Source of the DNA: Exilibacterium sp.
GTDB taxonomy: Bacteria; Pseudomonadota; Gammaproteobacteria; Pseudomonadales; Cellvibrionaceae
Reading direction: 5' to 3'
DNA length: 64,000 nt
Assembly (NCBI GenBank): GCA_028280195.1
Contig: JANQMH010000052.1
Location: forward strand, 1-64,000
In this document: one piece after another, positions 1-8,554 of the stretch
Layout: every line of letters begins with the position of its first letter
How positions within the stretch are numbered: the stretch's first letter is position 1
The notes under the pieces: model-generated
Told to the model about the DNA's origin: nothing
The model's database searches: none
What the model saw: the letters and a program-made list of their open reading frames with translations, nothing else
Translations under genes and position numbers: made by a program

Positions 1-282
1 CGTCACTCATTTGGAATGACCAAACTACGCTCCTCGCGCCTAGATTGGCGCTTTGTCAGGCGCAACAGAGCCAACTCAATGAGTGTCAACAGGCCCTAGC
101 AATATAGCACTAAATACGGGTATTTTCGCGGTTGCTGCGGCCGTAGATGCTGGGTTGAGATGAACGCGACCGGGGACGGGGTCTAGAGTGGCGCGGTCGG
201 CGCCTAATGGCATGACTCTGGCAGAGAACAATGCCAATCGATCCGGCCTTAAGCCGGCTTGCCGGGACTGCGGCCATACGAA

Positions 283-398
283 GGGTGGCGGCCCAAGCCA
301 GCCGCACCCCGGCACATGATGTCACCACTACCGTTGCTCCCTTCCGGGCCTGGCGGGGTTCGCAGCTGATCATTGCGGGGGGACCAGAAAGGGCCACC
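283..398 (-). ncRNA. ffs: 4.5S RNA, signal recognition particle RNA
   Basis: RNA scaffold of the bacterial signal recognition particle, which binds Ffh and targets nascent membrane proteins. Read on the minus strand, the gene contains the highly conserved apical hairpin GCCAGGCCCGGAAGGGAGCA, flanked by the symmetric internal loop sequences typical of the SRP domain IV. The 5' segment GGTGGCCC can pair with the 3' segment GGGCCGCCACC, closing a rod of about 116 nt, close to the 114 nt of E. coli 4.5S RNA. The ends are set by that pairing and could be off by a few bases. Open frames crossing this region are spurious. Confidence 0.88.
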
Positions 399-598
399 AT
401 TGCGAGAGCGGCGCATTATGCGAACTTTTATCGACCTTTGCAAGCGCCCGCCAAGCCTGTCAGGGCCGGCTCCCGGGGGCTCGCCAGCCGCTTGCTTGAT
501 TTACGTCAGTGTCTGCCGGCGGCGCTTCTGCAAGTATGCAGACTGCCGCAGCAGAGGCGGCCGGCAGCCATTGAAACCCTATCCGCGGAGACGAGAAA

Positions 599-1018
599 AT
601 GACCCTCACTGAACTGCAAAACCTGCGCATGGGCGAGGTGATGTCGGCCACACCGGTGTATGTGGATATGCATTGCACTGTCAGCGAGGCGGAGAAACTG
701 ATGGCGGCGCACGATATTCACCACCTGCCGGTGATGGACGGCGGCAGCCTGGAATCGATCATTTCAAAACGCGATATCCGCCACGCCATCTATCCCGACA
801 CCGCCGCCGACAAAGACGCGCTGCTGGTGGCGGACATCTGCCCCACCCAGGCCTTCGTCGCCGACAGTAACGATCTGCTGGCCAGGGTAATCGGGGTCAT
901 GGCGAGCCGCCATATCGCCGCCGTTATCGTCCTCGACGAGGGTGATCTGAGCGGTATCTTTACCGAGGCGGACAGCTGCCGGGTGCTGGCCCAGGCTATG
1001 CAATCACCCGCACGTTGA
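599..1018 (+). CDS. CBS-domain pair protein
   Basis: A 139-residue protein made almost entirely of two CBS motifs (about residues 10-65 and 75-135), which together form a Bateman module that usually binds adenosyl nucleotides and acts as a sensor. Family hallmarks seen are 'MSATPVYVDMHCTVSEAEKLM', then 'HHLPVMDG', and in the second half 'ILARVIGVM'-like and 'AVIVLDEGDLSGIFTE' stretches. A purine-rich GGAGACGAG precedes the ATG. The stop overlaps the end of serA, which is transcribed towards it, so the two genes are convergent with a 23-bp overlap. No effector domain is attached, so its target is unknown. Confidence 0.85.
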   Translation: MTLTELQNLRMGEVMSATPVYVDMHCTVSEAEKLMAAHDIHHLPVMDGGSLESIISKRDIRHAIYPDTAADKDALLVADICPTQAFVADSNDLLARVIGVMASRHIAAVIVLDEGDLSGIFTEADSCRVLAQAMQSPAR

Positions 1019-2168
1019 CCACATGCTCGACGGCGCCGATGGCGGCAATGACCGCTGCGGCCGGCGTCTGTTCCACATCGATGATATTGTAGGCCACCTT
1101 ATCGCGGCTCTTGTTGACCATATCGACCACATTGACGCGATTGTCGGCCAGCACCGACAGCACACGGCCGAGCACCCCGGATACATTTTCATTGCTGAAG
1201 GTAATGCGGCACTCGCCGTTTTTGGCCATACTGATGGGCGGAAAATTCACTGAGTTCTTGATATTGCCGTTTTGCAGATAATCCATTAACTGGTTGGCGG
1301 CCATTACCGCACAGTTCTCCTCGGCCTCGGCGGTACTGGCGCCGATATGCGGCATGGCGACAACATCGCTGCGGCCGAGCAGGCAGGGCTCGGGAAAATC
1401 ACAGATATACTGGCCCATGCCGCCATCGTCCAGGCAGGCGACAATGGCCGCGGTGTCGACAATGGCATCGCGGGCAAAATTCAACACAATCGCGCCGCGC
1501 TTGAGCGATTGCAGGGTCTCGGCATTGATCATATGGCGGGTGCTGTCCAGCGCCGGCACATGCAGGGAGACATAGTCGGAATTGGCCAGCAGCGACTGCA
1601 GGTTCTCCATCCGCTGCACCTGGCTCGGCAGCCGCCAGGCCGCCTCCACCGACAGCGCCGGGTCATAGCCCACCACCCGCATATCCAGCGCCAGCGCCAT
1701 ATCCGCCACCATCGAACCGATGGCGCCGAGGCCCACCACACCCAGGGTCTTGCCGTACAACTCCCGCCCGGCAAAGCGCTTCTTCTCGGTTTCCAGCAGT
1801 TTCGACATGGCGCCGGCGTCGGTGATGTCAGTCAGTGTCTGCACATAGGCCATACCCGCCGCAATACCGCGCGAACCCAGCAGCAGACCGGCGAGCACCA
1901 GCTCTTTTACCGCATTGGCATTGGCCCCCGGGGTATTGAAGGCGACGATACCGCGGCGGGTATACGCCTCCACCGGCAGGTTATTGACACCGGCACCGGC
2001 GCGCGCCACCGCCTGCAGCGTGTCGGGAATCTCCTCGCCGTGCAGCTTGTGGCTGCGCAGCAGATAGGCGGCCGGGTGGCCGATCTCGCTGGCAACTTCG
2101 TACTGATCGCGCGGAAACCGCTCCAGCCCTTTGACGGAGATTTGGTTATAAGTCTTGATCCGATACAT
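996..2168 (-). CDS. serA: D-3-phosphoglycerate dehydrogenase
   Basis: Catalyses NAD-dependent oxidation of 3-phosphoglycerate to 3-phosphohydroxypyruvate, the first step of serine synthesis, in the cytoplasm. The 390-residue protein has the split catalytic domain, a Rossmann NAD-binding domain with GLGAIG near residue 145, the catalytic Arg in NFARDAIVD, the Glu/His pair ending in PHIGAST, and a C-terminal ACT domain (about 315-390) that in this family binds serine for feedback control. A GAGGGT ribosome site lies just before the ATG. It sits directly downstream of serC in one orientation, forming a serC-serA operon. The spacer between them is a tandem heptamer repeat. Confidence 0.95.
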   Translation of the reverse strand: MYRIKTYNQISVKGLERFPRDQYEVASEIGHPAAYLLRSHKLHGEEIPDTLQAVARAGAGVNNLPVEAYTRRGIVAFNTPGANANAVKELVLAGLLLGSRGIAAGMAYVQTLTDITDAGAMSKLLETEKKRFAGRELYGKTLGVVGLGAIGSMVADMALALDMRVVGYDPALSVEAAWRLPSQVQRMENLQSLLANSDYVSLHVPALDSTRHMINAETLQSLKRGAIVLNFARDAIVDTAAIVACLDDGGMGQYICDFPEPCLLGRSDVVAMPHIGASTAEAEENCAVMAANQLMDYLQNGNIKNSVNFPPISMAKNGECRITFSNENVSGVLGRVLSVLADNRVNVVDMVNKSRDKVAYNIIDVEQTPAAAVIAAIGAVEHVVNVRVIA

Positions 2169-2203
2169 ACTCGACCCTCAGGATGGTTACCAGTGGCTAG
2201 TCG

Positions 2204-2259
2204 CTAGTGACTAGTTACTAGTTACTAGTTACTAGTTACTAGTTACTAGTTACTAGATA
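2204..2259. repeat. Tandem heptamer repeat (CTAGTTA)n
   Basis: Six perfect head-to-tail copies of CTAGTTA (2211-2252) are flanked by one degenerate copy on each side. The array begins immediately beyond the serC stop codon and ends about 36 bp before the serA start, so it fills most of the operon spacer. CTAG is normally a rare tetranucleotide in proteobacterial DNA, which makes the array conspicuous. Copy number could vary by slippage and would change the serC-serA spacing. Confidence 0.95.
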
Positions 2260-3381
2260 TTAGTGGCTGGTTTTTGTTTTGTTGTAGGCCCATTGCAGCC
2301 AGGGGAGCAGGGCTTTGATATCCGCGGCTTCGACGGTGGCGCCGCACCAGATGCGCAGGCCCGCCGGGGCGTCGCGGTAGGCGCCGATATCGTAGGCCAC
2401 GCCCTCCCGCTCCAGCAGCGCAACCAGCTGCTTGACCTGATCGGCGCCGGCCTCGAGGCTGAGGCAGACACTGGTATTGGAACGCTGGGAGGGCTCCCGC
2501 GCGAGAAAGTCTATCCAGTCGTTGGCGGCGACGAAGTCTTCCAGCAGCGCCAGGTTGCGGCGGGATTTTTCAATGGCCGCGCCGACCCCGCCCAGGCTCC
2601 TGACCCACTGCAGCGCGTCCAGATAGTCGGCCACACAGAGCATCGACGGGGTGTTGATGGTGGCGCCCTGAAAGATACCCTCAATCAGTTTGCCGCCTTT
2701 GGTCAGGCGGAATACCTTCGGCAGCGGCCAGGGCGGGTCATAGCTTTCGAGCCGCTCGACGGCACGCGGGCCGAGAATCAGCATGCCGTGAGCGCCCTCG
2801 CCGCCGAGCACCTTCTGCCAGGAGAAGGTCGCCACGTCGAGCTTCTCCCAAGGCAGTGGCATGGCGAACACGGCGGAGGTGGCGTCGCAGATGGTCAGGC
2901 CGCCGCGGTCGGCGGCAATCCAGTCGCCATCCGGCACCATGACGCCGGAGGTGGTGCCGTTCCAGGTGAACACCACATCGTGATCAAAGTTAACCTGGCC
3001 CAGATCGGGCAGCTGGCCGTAGTCGGCCACCATGCTGCGCACATTGTCCAGTTGCAACTGCGCGGTGATATCGCTCACCCAGCCGCTGCCGAAAGACTCC
3101 CACGCCAGCACGTCCACCGGGCGCGGCCCCAGCAGCGACCACAGCGCCATTTCCACCGCGCCGGTATCCGACGCCGGCACTACACCGACCCGGTAGCCCG
3201 GCGGCAATTGCAGCACCTCGGCGGTTTCCTCACAGGCGCGCCGCAGCGCCGCCTTGCCAACCGCGGAGCGGTGGGATCTGCCGAGGGTGCCGGTATCGAG
3301 CCCGGCGAGTTCGTAGCCGGGTCTTTTGCTACAGGGGCCGGAGGAAAAGTTGGGATTCTGGGGTTTCGCCTGGGGTTGCAT
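2260..3381 (-). CDS. serC: Phosphoserine aminotransferase
   Basis: Pyridoxal-phosphate enzyme converting 3-phosphohydroxypyruvate plus glutamate to phosphoserine, the second step of serine synthesis. The 373-residue protein starts [20 protein letters not shown] and carries the PLP lysine in [17 protein letters not shown]. Its N-terminus and overall motifs resemble the variant class (TIGR01365-like, common in alphaproteobacteria and archaea) rather than the E. coli type. I chose the ATG at 3381 because TGAGGAT precedes it at good spacing; the longer frame from 3414 has no ribosome site. It is first in the operon with serA. Confidence 0.93.
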   Translation of the reverse strand: MQPQAKPQNPNFSSGPCSKRPGYELAGLDTGTLGRSHRSAVGKAALRRACEETAEVLQLPPGYRVGVVPASDTGAVEMALWSLLGPRPVDVLAWESFGSGWVSDITAQLQLDNVRSMVADYGQLPDLGQVNFDHDVVFTWNGTTSGVMVPDGDWIAADRGGLTICDATSAVFAMPLPWEKLDVATFSWQKVLGGEGAHGMLILGPRAVERLESYDPPWPLPKVFRLTKGGKLIEGIFQGATINTPSMLCVADYLDALQWVRSLGGVGAAIEKSRRNLALLEDFVAANDWIDFLAREPSQRSNTSVCLSLEAGADQVKQLVALLEREGVAYDIGAYRDAPAGLRIWCGATVEAADIKALLPWLQWAYNKTKTSH

Positions 3382-3636
3382 GGGTATCCTCAAATACTGT
3401 TCGGGAAGCCGCATCAGCGGCCGCGGCCGGAGCGCAAATCGGGGCGCGCCATTATGCCAGCATTGATGGTAATAACCCAGTGGCGGCGTGTGCTTTTACA
3501 CCGGGGGTGCAGACCCCCGGCGGCACGGGCCGGCAGCTGTGAATAAAAATCACCCGCTGCCCGAACTGTGAACCATCCGCAGGCCGTGGCATCTGAAAGT
3601 TGTCTATAGTGAATAACTGCCAATCACTCATAAGCC

Positions 3637-4947
3637 ATGCCAATGCACAGATCCGATAACACCGCAGGGCCCACCGGGACATGCCACAGGGCTTTCAGTG
3701 TGCTGGTTTCCCTCTGTATTGGTGGATTTTTGAGCGCTTGCAGCGGCGGTGACAGCTCTGGCGGCAGCAGTGGCGGCCAGGGCGATGTGACCGCCGGCAC
3801 CGATGCGGGCTTCACTGTCATTGTGTCAGACGCACCGGGCAGCGGTTTTAACGACCCGACCCCGGCCGCACCGGTCGGCGGCAACAATGCCACCACCGTC
3901 GGCGAGCAGCGGATGGCGGTGATTCAGGAAGCGGCGCGCACCTGGACCTCGGTGCTGGATATCCGCGTCGATATCGCGCTGGACATCCGCTTTGCCGACC
4001 TCGAGTGCGACCGCTTGTCGGCAGTGGTGGGTGTAACCCGTCCGGTCTCGGTATTTCGCGATTTTCGGGGCGCGCCGACTGCCGACACCTGGTATGTCTC
4101 GGCACTGGCCAATAACCTGGCCGGTGTCGACCTGGAACCGAATCAAAACGATATCGAGGTGATGTTCAACCGCCGTATCGGCGGCGACGACTGCCTCCGG
4201 GGCGTCAGCTATTACTATGGCTTCGACCAGAATGCCGACTTCAACCAGGTCGACCTGCTGCATATCGTACTGCACGAACTGGGCCATGGCCTCGGCTTTG
4301 TCTCGCTGATCGATCCCAGTACCGGCGCTCTGCTGTCGAATCTCAACGACACATTTACCCGCAATCTGCGCGACGCCGAGTTCACGCCCTACGCCCAGTT
4401 GAGTAACGCCCAGCGGCTGGCCGCCATCACCTCACAGACGCTGTGGGGCGGCGCCGCGGTCAGTGCCGGCATGGGCACACTGGACTTCGGCACGGTGACG
4501 GTCGGCGGCGCTACCGCGGTGCCCCTGTTTACGCCCTCCTCTGTCGACCAGGGGTCCTCCCTGAGTCACTGGAGCGCAGCACTGGAGCCGAATGAGCTGA
4601 TGGAACCCAACACGCCGGTGCCGGGCATCCGCCTGCTTTCGGCGCTGGATATGGGTTCGATGCTGGATATCGGCTGGCCGCTGAAAGACGCCGACCAGGA
4701 CGGCGACGGCATGCCCAACGAGTGGGAGGTGCTCAACGGTACCGATCCGCGGGTCGCCGATGCCGGTGAGGATGCCGACGGCGATACCCTCAGCAATGCC
4801 CAGGAGCTGGGTTTTGCCACCGCCGCCAACCGCGCCGACAGCGACGGCGACCAGCTCAGCGATGCCGATGAATTGCAGCGCTACAACACCGACCCGACCA
4901 AGGCCGATACTGACGCCGACGGCATTCCCGACAATCTCGACCGCTGA
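3637..4947 (+). CDS. Exported zinc-metalloprotease-like lipoprotein with Ca-binding C-terminal repeats
   Basis: A 436-residue probable lipoprotein. An N-terminal signal ends in a lipobox-like LSAC (about residues 31-35), followed by a Ser/Gly-rich linker. The middle carries HELGHGLGF (about residue 212), a zinc-binding HExxH site of the kind found in secreted metallopeptidases. The canonical third ligand of HExxHxxGxxH is not at the usual spacing, so activity is inferred. The last 90 residues hold several Asp-rich DxDGDGxxD repeats like thrombospondin type 3 / calcium-binding repeats, common in surface proteins. A second in-frame ATG at 3643 is an equally possible start. No operon partner is evident. 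Substrate unknown. Confidence 0.72.
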   Translation: MPMHRSDNTAGPTGTCHRAFSVLVSLCIGGFLSACSGGDSSGGSSGGQGDVTAGTDAGFTVIVSDAPGSGFNDPTPAAPVGGNNATTVGEQRMAVIQEAARTWTSVLDIRVDIALDIRFADLECDRLSAVVGVTRPVSVFRDFRGAPTADTWYVSALANNLAGVDLEPNQNDIEVMFNRRIGGDDCLRGVSYYYGFDQNADFNQVDLLHIVLHELGHGLGFVSLIDPSTGALLSNLNDTFTRNLRDAEFTPYAQLSNAQRLAAITSQTLWGGAAVSAGMGTLDFGTVTVGGATAVPLFTPSSVDQGSSLSHWSAALEPNELMEPNTPVPGIRLLSALDMGSMLDIGWPLKDADQDGDGMPNEWEVLNGTDPRVADAGEDADGDTLSNAQELGFATAANRADSDGDQLSDADELQRYNTDPTKADTDADGIPDNLDR

Positions 4948-4950
4948 ACG

Positions 4951-5484
4951 CTACTGCTCGCGCTCGGCGTCTGCGCCGGGTTGGTAGTGCTCGATCACCA
5001 GCCTGCCGTCACTGTCGCGCCTGGCCACCGGCGCGGAGCCGAAGCGCCCGCGCAGATCGATGCTTTCGCCGCCGCCGGCCAGCGGCTGCGGCGTCAGCCC
5101 CTCGTGGCTGTGGGTCAACAGCTCACTGATTTTTTTTACCCCGTCGCTGCCGGCGTTACGCGGCACAGCCGCCGCGGAGGTCGCCCCGACCGGCCCGGTA
5201 TCGGGCTTGTCCCCATCCGCCAGCTCGGCGTTCGCCAAACCGGCGGCGGCTGAACTGGTGTCGGCCAAATCGGTCTCCGGCAAGTCCGCGGCCGGCGCAT
5301 CGGCACTCGCTAAAGGCGCAGGCGGCGCGGCGGCTGTGCGGCCCGCCTCGCCGCGGACCTCGACCTCGCCGGCCACCAGCTGATAGCCGCCGCGGGCGTA
5401 AAACCACCACAGCCCGGCGGCGATCAGCAGCAGCGCCAGCCACCACCCGGCAGCGCCCGGTTTAAGCACCAGCAGCCGCAGCAT
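4951..5484 (-). CDS. Membrane-anchored hypothetical protein with Ala/Pro/Asp-rich linker
   Basis: A 177-residue protein with one N-terminal membrane helix (about residues 13-30, GWWLALLLIAAGLWWFYARG), then a long low-complexity Ala/Pro/Asp-rich stretch and a charged C-terminal tail containing a 'SIDLRGRFGSAPVARRDSDG'-type segment. The topology suggests an inner-membrane anchor with a periplasmic domain. I do not recognise a family. Its start overlaps the stop of the upstream TetR regulator by 23 bp, so the two are probably co-transcribed. It is convergent with the metalloprotease gene. The linker composition resembles envelope-spanning or scaffold proteins, but that is only an impression. Confidence 0.6.
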   Translation of the reverse strand: MLRLLVLKPGAAGWWLALLLIAAGLWWFYARGGYQLVAGEVEVRGEAGRTAAAPPAPLASADAPAADLPETDLADTSSAAAGLANAELADGDKPDTGPVGATSAAAVPRNAGSDGVKKISELLTHSHEGLTPQPLAGGGESIDLRGRFGSAPVARRDSDGRLVIEHYQPGADAEREQ

Positions 5485-6073
5485 TTTCCCACCTGTCGAA
5501 TTCAGTCAGCATATAATCGAGGCAGGCCTGCATGGCCTGCACCCCCACTACCTTTCTGGCGATAATCATACCCTGTACCTGCGCCATCAGAAACACGGCG
5601 CAGGTATCGATATTGTGACCGGCGGGAAGTTCACCCAGTTCCAGCCCCGCCCGCAGTACCGCGGCGAAACGGCTTTGCAGCGCACTCAGCGTCGCGCGCA
5701 CCTGCTGCGCGCAGTCGGGATCGAGGGCACAGCCCTGCAGCGCGGTATTCTGAATCAGGCAGCCCAGCGCACCGGCGCGCGGGCTGCGCAGCCGCCGGCC
5801 CAGGGCGGTAAAGTAATCGCGCAGGCACACCAGCCCCCGCTCGGGCGGCACCAGAGGTGCAAGGGTGCCGGCAAAAACATTGCGGCGGTAGTGGGCCAGC
5901 ACCTTTTGAAACAGCGCCTGCTTGTCGCCGAAGGTATTGTAAATACTGAAGCGGTTGATCTCCAGTTCGGCCACCAGATCGGCCAGCGAGGTCGCCTCGT
6001 AGCCTTTGCGCCAGAACAGCAGCATGGCGGCGTGTAGTTTTTGCTCGGCATCAAAGGCAATGGAACGGGGCAT
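5462..6073 (-). CDS. TetR/AcrR-family transcriptional regulator
   Basis: A 203-residue repressor-type protein. The N-terminal TetR helix-turn-helix is clear (residues 10-60: 'LFWRKGYEATSLADLVAEL', then 'SIYNTFGDKQALFQKVLAHY'), followed by a helical ligand-binding domain containing 'GCLIQNTA', a motif shared with several TetR regulators of detoxification genes. The ATG at 6073 gives the usual family length; a longer frame upstream lacks a matching N-terminus. It is divergent from two glutathione S-transferase genes across about 205 bp, the classic layout of a local repressor, so control of those GSTs is inferred. The downstream membrane protein overlaps its stop. Confidence 0.85.
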   Translation of the reverse strand: MPRSIAFDAEQKLHAAMLLFWRKGYEATSLADLVAELEINRFSIYNTFGDKQALFQKVLAHYRRNVFAGTLAPLVPPERGLVCLRDYFTALGRRLRSPRAGALGCLIQNTALQGCALDPDCAQQVRATLSALQSRFAAVLRAGLELGELPAGHNIDTCAVFLMAQVQGMIIARKVVGVQAMQACLDYMLTEFDRWENAAAAGA

Positions 6074-6278
6074 AATCACTTGGCGGTACGGGCTTGCCGC
6101 ACACCGGCAGGTCAGCACGTCGGTTAAAAGCCCGATTATAGCGCTTATCGCTTCGCCCCGCGTAGCCGGGCGCATGGTATCTAACCGGGCGTTCTGGTAT
6201 ATTTTTGCCAGCCGCTGGCCGCCGCACTGCCGGCAGCTGTCCGCCCTCCCCGGCCCTCTACCAGCGAATAGACCAACA

Positions 6279-6887
6279 ATGAAAATATACGAGACCTCGA
6301 CCGCCCCCAACGCCCGCCGTGTGCGCATGTTTCTGGCCGAAAAAGCTATCGATATGGAATATGTGCAGATCGATATACAAGCCGGTGAAAACCTCGGCGA
6401 AGCGCACCGGCAAAAAAACTTCACCACCAAAATACCGGTACTGGAGCTGGACGACGGCAGCTATATCAGTGAGACCGTAGCCATCTGCCGCTATTTCGAA
6501 GAGCTGCAGCCGCAGCCGCCGCTGCTGGGTTCCGGCGCCAGAGGGAAGGCGGTGATCGAGATGTGGCAACGGCGCGTCGAATTCAATCTGTTTATGCCGG
6601 TGGGTATGTGCTTCCAGCATGTCACCGGTTATTTCAAGGACCGCATGACACCGATCAAGGCCTGGGGAGAGGAATGCGGAAAACAGGTGCCGGTATTTCT
6701 GGCCGCACTGGACCGGCAGCTGGCCAATTCCACGTTTATCGCCGGCGAGACCTTTTCCATCGCCGATATCACCGCACTGTGTGCCCTGGACTTCGCCCGT
6801 GTGATCAAAATCAGGCCGGGCGGGGAGCAGACCGATTTACTGCGCTGGCACGAGCTGGTCTCCAGCCGCCCCAGCGCCAAGGCTTAA
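6279..6887 (+). CDS. Glutathione S-transferase family protein
   Basis: A 202-residue cytosolic GST. It has an N-terminal thioredoxin-fold domain (1-80: 'MKIYETSTAPNARRVRMFLA', with the cis-Pro in KIPVLELDDG and the glutathione-binding ISET) and an all-helical C-terminal domain with the N-capping box FSIADITALCALDFARV. Start chosen at the ATG at 6279, which gives the canonical GST N-terminus. The next gene is another GST 24 bp downstream in the same direction, so they form a pair. Probable role is conjugation or peroxide/electrophile detoxification, regulated by the divergent TetR protein. Substrate cannot be deduced. Confidence 0.85.
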   Translation: MKIYETSTAPNARRVRMFLAEKAIDMEYVQIDIQAGENLGEAHRQKNFTTKIPVLELDDGSYISETVAICRYFEELQPQPPLLGSGARGKAVIEMWQRRVEFNLFMPVGMCFQHVTGYFKDRMTPIKAWGEECGKQVPVFLAALDRQLANSTFIAGETFSIADITALCALDFARVIKIRPGGEQTDLLRWHELVSSRPSAKA

Positions 6888-6911
6888 ACCACCCGCCCGG
6901 AGGAAGCAATC

Positions 6912-7574
6912 GTGATAGATCTGTACACCGCACCGACGCCCAACGGCTGGAAAGCCTCGGTGGCGCTGGAAGAGCTGGCCTTACCCTACAAGGTCATCCC
7001 GCTAAACCTGGCCGAAGGCGAGCAAAAAACACCCGAGTATCTGGCCCTGAATCCGAACGGCCGCATTCCCACCCTTGTCGATCGCGACAACGGCGACTTC
7101 AGGGTATTCGAGTCGGGGGCGATACTGATCTACCTGGCAGAAAAAACCGGCCTGCTGATGCCCGCCGACAGCAAGGGCCGCTCCGAAGTCATCCAGTGGT
7201 TGATGTTCCAGATGGGCGGGGTCGGACCGATGATGGGGCAGGCAAACGTGTTTTACCGCTATTTTCCAGAGAAAATCCAGCCCGCCATCGACCGCTATCA
7301 CAACGAGGTGCGGCGCCTGTTAGGGGTGCTCAACACGCGCCTGGAGCACCGTGAATATCTGGCCGGCGACTACAGCATTGCCGATATCGCCACCTGGTGC
7401 TGGGCCAAAACCCATGCCTGGTCCGGTGTGGCTATCGATGACATGCCCCACCTGCAGCGCTGGATCGACGCCATCGCCGCGCGCCCGGCGGCCATCAAGG
7501 GGATTGAAGTGCCGGGAAAAATTGATGTGGACACGGAGACCTTCATCAAAGGCGCGCGCAAGATGCTGGCATAG
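6912..7574 (+). CDS. Glutathione S-transferase, YfcG/nu-class-like
   Basis: A 220-residue GST of the nu class that includes E. coli YfcG, whose members show disulfide-bond reductase activity with bound glutathione. Seen: '[21 protein letters not shown]', '[11 protein letters not shown]', '[16 protein letters not shown]' and the long middle '[20 protein letters not shown]', all highly typical of this class. The start is GTG, with GGAGGAAG placed 6 bp upstream. Follows the first GST gene with a 24-bp gap, presumably one transcript. Confidence in class is high; the physiological substrate is unknown. Confidence 0.9.
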   Translation: MIDLYTAPTPNGWKASVALEELALPYKVIPLNLAEGEQKTPEYLALNPNGRIPTLVDRDNGDFRVFESGAILIYLAEKTGLLMPADSKGRSEVIQWLMFQMGGVGPMMGQANVFYRYFPEKIQPAIDRYHNEVRRLLGVLNTRLEHREYLAGDYSIADIATWCWAKTHAWSGVAIDDMPHLQRWIDAIAARPAAIKGIEVPGKIDVDTETFIKGARKMLA

Positions 7575-7588
7575 CCGCCGCCGCATAC

Positions 7589-8443
7589 TCAATACAGCAG
7601 TGTGTATACCTTGCGCTGATACTCCACCGCCAGCGGATCGCCCTTGCCGAGGGTGGCGAGTATATCCATGAAGGCCTTCTTTGCCGCGCCGTCCATGAAC
7701 CCCAGGTCTTTGCGCAGAATCCCCAGCAGCGTCTCCAGCGCCTCGCGCTGGTGACCGTTCTGGGTGTACTGTACGGCCAGCTTGTAAGCCAGTTCCAGGT
7801 TGCCCGGGTCTTCGCCGAGCTGCTGCTCCAATGCCGTTACCTCCGGCGAGCGGGCCGCCTCCTGCATCAGCGCCAGCTGCGATTTCAACTGCTGGTAGCG
7901 GGCATCCTGGTCGGCCAGTTTCACCGTCTCGAGTACCGCCTCGGCCTCTTCGCGGCGATTCAACTCCAGCAGGCAGGTGACATAGGCAAAGGCGATATCG
8001 GCCTGCCGCCCGGAGTCCTCCCAGGCCTGCTTCAGCACCGGCAGGGCATTGCCGAACTGCCCCTCATCGATCATCGCCTGCGCCTGCTGCAGCGCCAGAT
8101 CCCAGGGTTTGGGCAGATGCTTTTCCAGCAGCTCGCGCACCGCCGACTCCGGCTGCGCACCCATGAAGCCGTCCACCGGCTGGCCGTCCTTCATCAACAT
8201 GACGGTGGGCAGGCTGCGCACGCCGAACTGACCGGCCAGCATCTGCTGCTCGTCGGCATTGACTTTTGCCAGTACCAGTTGGTCCTGGTATTCGCCTGCC
8301 AGCTTCTCCAGTACCGGCATCAGCGACTTGCACGGCGCACACCAGTCGGCCCAGAAATCCACCATCACCAGGTGCTGGTGAGAGCCGTCAATCAGAACCT
8401 CCTGGGCGTTCTGCTCGTTAATCTCGACAATGTTGGAACTCAT
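7589..8443 (-). CDS. cnoX: Thioredoxin-TPR co-chaperone CnoX (YbbN family)
   Basis: A 284-residue protein with an N-terminal thioredoxin domain (1-110) and a C-terminal tetratricopeptide region (115-284), the YbbN/CnoX layout. In E. coli, CnoX is a holdase that cooperates with GroEL and DnaK under hypochlorous stress. Unlike the E. coli protein, whose active site lacks one Cys, this one keeps a full WCAPC redox site (about residues 34-38), as many non-enteric members do, so it may also act as a disulfide reductase. It is convergent with the GST pair and lies downstream of acnA in the same orientation with a gap of about 110 bp. Confidence 0.9.
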   Translation of the reverse strand: MSSNIVEINEQNAQEVLIDGSHQHLVMVDFWADWCAPCKSLMPVLEKLAGEYQDQLVLAKVNADEQQMLAGQFGVRSLPTVMLMKDGQPVDGFMGAQPESAVRELLEKHLPKPWDLALQQAQAMIDEGQFGNALPVLKQAWEDSGRQADIAFAYVTCLLELNRREEAEAVLETVKLADQDARYQQLKSQLALMQEAARSPEVTALEQQLGEDPGNLELAYKLAVQYTQNGHQREALETLLGILRKDLGFMDGAAKKAFMDILATLGKGDPLAVEYQRKVYTLLY

Positions 8444-8554
8444 TCAGCCTCCCGTACAACTGGCGGATAGATATCCTATCTGTTATTGGGGCCAAGTGCG
8501 GAATTACAAGTATCGACACCCGGCCCCCGCCGTGCAGCTTTCACATTTAGCGCA

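Noticed and set aside
231-602. Plus-strand frames over the first 600 bp
   Set aside because: They cross the 4.5S RNA gene and have no coding character.
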